From assembly GCA_003241285.1 (NCBI GenBank), contig QFOT01000149.1:1-5310 (forward strand): DNA of 5,310 nucleotides, given 5' to 3'. The position numbers and the translations under genes were made by a program. This DNA is from Micavibrio aeruginosavorus. GTDB taxonomy: Bacteria > Pseudomonadota > Alphaproteobacteria > Micavibrionales > Micavibrionaceae. Positions 4,320-5,310 of the stretch are shown piece after piece. Position 1 is the first letter of the stretch; the number at the start of each line of letters is the position of its first letter. The notes under the pieces are model-generated. The model did no database searches and was not told where the DNA came from. It saw only the letters and a program-made list of their open reading frames with translations.

Positions 4320-5310
4320 ACCGCGTTGAAATCCTGCAAGTAGCCGATACGGTTGCGCGCGAAAAAAACATCGAGAAAGAGCTTGTTATTCAAGCTATCG
4401 AGCAAGCCATTCAAAAGGCAGGCCGCTCCAAATACGGCCATGAGCATGATATTCGCTGCCATATCGATCGCAAATCCGGCGAAACACAACTCAAGCTCTA
4501 CCGCACGATCGTCGAGCCTGACCAGATCGAGAACGAAGTGTCGCAAATCACTGTCGAGCAAGCCAAGAAAATCGGCAAAAAAGACGCTGCCGTCGGCGAT
4601 GTCCTGATCGACCTTCTGCCTGCTTTCGACTATGGCCGTGTTGCCGCGCAAACCGCGAAACAGGTTATCATGCAAAATATCCGCGAAGCGGAGCGTGAGA
4701 AGCAATTCAATGAATTCAAAGACCGCACGGGCGAAATCGTATCCGGGGTTATCAAGCGCGTCGAATACGGCAATGTCACAGTCGATCTTGGCCGCGGCGA
4801 AGCCATTCTGCGCCGCGACGATACTATTCCACGCGAGCACCTGAAAAACGGCGACCGCGTCCGCGCTTATATTTACGACGTGCGCCGTGAACAACGCGGC
4901 CCGCAAATCTTCCTCTCCCGTACACGCGGCGAATTCATGGCGAAACTATTTGCTCAGGAAGTGCCTGAAATCTATGACGGCGTCATCGAAGTCAAAGCCG
5001 TTGCCCGCGATCCGGGTTCTCGAGCGAAAATCGCCGTATACTCCCGCGACAACTCAATCGATCCTGTCGGCGCGTGCGTCGGTATGCGTGGTTCCCGCGT
5101 TCAGGCCGTTGTTGGCGAATTGCAGGGCGAGAAAATCGATATCATTCCATGGTCACCGGATGTCGCGACATTCATCGTTAACGCGCTGGCTCCTGCCGAA
5201 GTTGCAAAAGTCGTGATGGACGAAGAAAAGCGCCGCCTTGATGTCGTTGTGCCGGATGAGCAATTATCGCTCGCTATCGGACGCCGCGGCCAGAACGTGC
5301 GCCTCGCCTC
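4316..5310 (+). CDS. nusA: Transcription termination/antitermination factor NusA (3' end outside window)
   Basis: The first 331 residues of NusA; the frame is open to the window edge, so the stop is missing. NusA binds RNA polymerase and nascent RNA and controls pausing, intrinsic termination and antitermination. The N-terminal RNA-polymerase-binding domain covers about 1-135, starting MNRVEILQVADTVAREKNI. An S1 domain (about 138-202) contains GEIVSGVIKRVEYGNVTVDL and ends IFLSRT. KH1 follows, with VGMRGSRVQAV (255-265) and IDIIPW; KH2 starts near 283 with SLAIGRRGQNVRL (318-330), its GXXG motif intact. The rest of KH2, and the acidic C-terminal repeats usual in proteobacteria, would lie beyond 5310. 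GAGGAA (4308-4313) is a good Shine-Dalgarno, and the ATG overlaps the rimP stop. The order rimP-nusA, usually followed by an RNA-binding ylxR-type gene and infB, is conserved across bacteria. Confidence 0.97.
   Translation, partial: MNRVEILQVADTVAREKNIEKELVIQAIEQAIQKAGRSKYGHEHDIRCHIDRKSGETQLKLYRTIVEPDQIENEVSQITVEQAKKIGKKDAAVGDVLIDLLPAFDYGRVAAQTAKQVIMQNIREAEREKQFNEFKDRTGEIVSGVIKRVEYGNVTVDLGRGEAILRRDDTIPREHLKNGDRVRAYIYDVRREQRGPQIFLSRTRGEFMAKLFAQEVPEIYDGVIEVKAVARDPGSRAKIAVYSRDNSIDPVGACVGMRGSRVQAVVGELQGEKIDIIPWSPDVATFIVNALAPAEVAKVVMDEEKRRLDVVVPDEQLSLAIGRRGQNVRLA

Noticed and set aside
4130..4906. 258-codon open frame on the minus strand
   Set aside because: It is antisense to rimP and nusA, both of which are certain. 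Its length follows from the codon use of the plus-strand genes.

Overview
The window looks like a chromosomal housekeeping segment from an alphaproteobacterium of moderate GC content. The gene order is a small XRE-family regulator, metK, trmB, then rimP and nusA. This order is familiar from alphaproteobacterial genomes, and the XRE protein is of the type usually found just upstream of metK in that class. I cannot assign a genus.

Layout: (1) 10-411 is a complete XRE-type DNA-binding regulator. (2) 489-1667 is metK (S-adenosylmethionine synthetase); its Shine-Dalgarno sequence lies inside a hairpin at 454-477. (3) 1718-2422 is trmB, the tRNA (guanine-N7) methyltransferase, which uses the SAM made by MetK. 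It has no visible Shine-Dalgarno sequence and is preceded by a 12-base fragment of a repeat found further along. (4) 2423-3068 contains no convincing gene. It holds a long inverted repeat with a second imperfect palindrome nested in it, a 21-base tandem duplication, and four palindromic units arranged as two inverted pairs. (5) 3069-3560, on the minus strand, is an AT-rich gene for a 163-residue protein I do not recognise. (6) 3561-3737 is a divergent control region: a minus-strand promoter with a palindrome filling its spacer, a plus-strand promoter, and an intrinsic terminator between that promoter and rimP. (7) 3738-4319 is rimP and 4316 to the window edge is nusA (partial), overlapping by four bases.

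The genes fall into two functional groups. MetK and TrmB make and use SAM. RimP and NusA belong to the ribosome-maturation and transcription-elongation operon that usually continues to infB. The two groups are normally close together in alphaproteobacteria; here about 1.3 kb of repeats and an orphan gene separate them, so this gap looks like an insertion-prone site.

I see no defence system, CRISPR array, transposase, tRNA or rRNA. The most notable signals are the palindromic repeat family, in which two copies differ by three paired, compensating changes, and three possible control structures: the metK hairpin, the rimP leader terminator and the orphan-gene promoter palindrome. All of these come from reading by eye and need computational or experimental tests.
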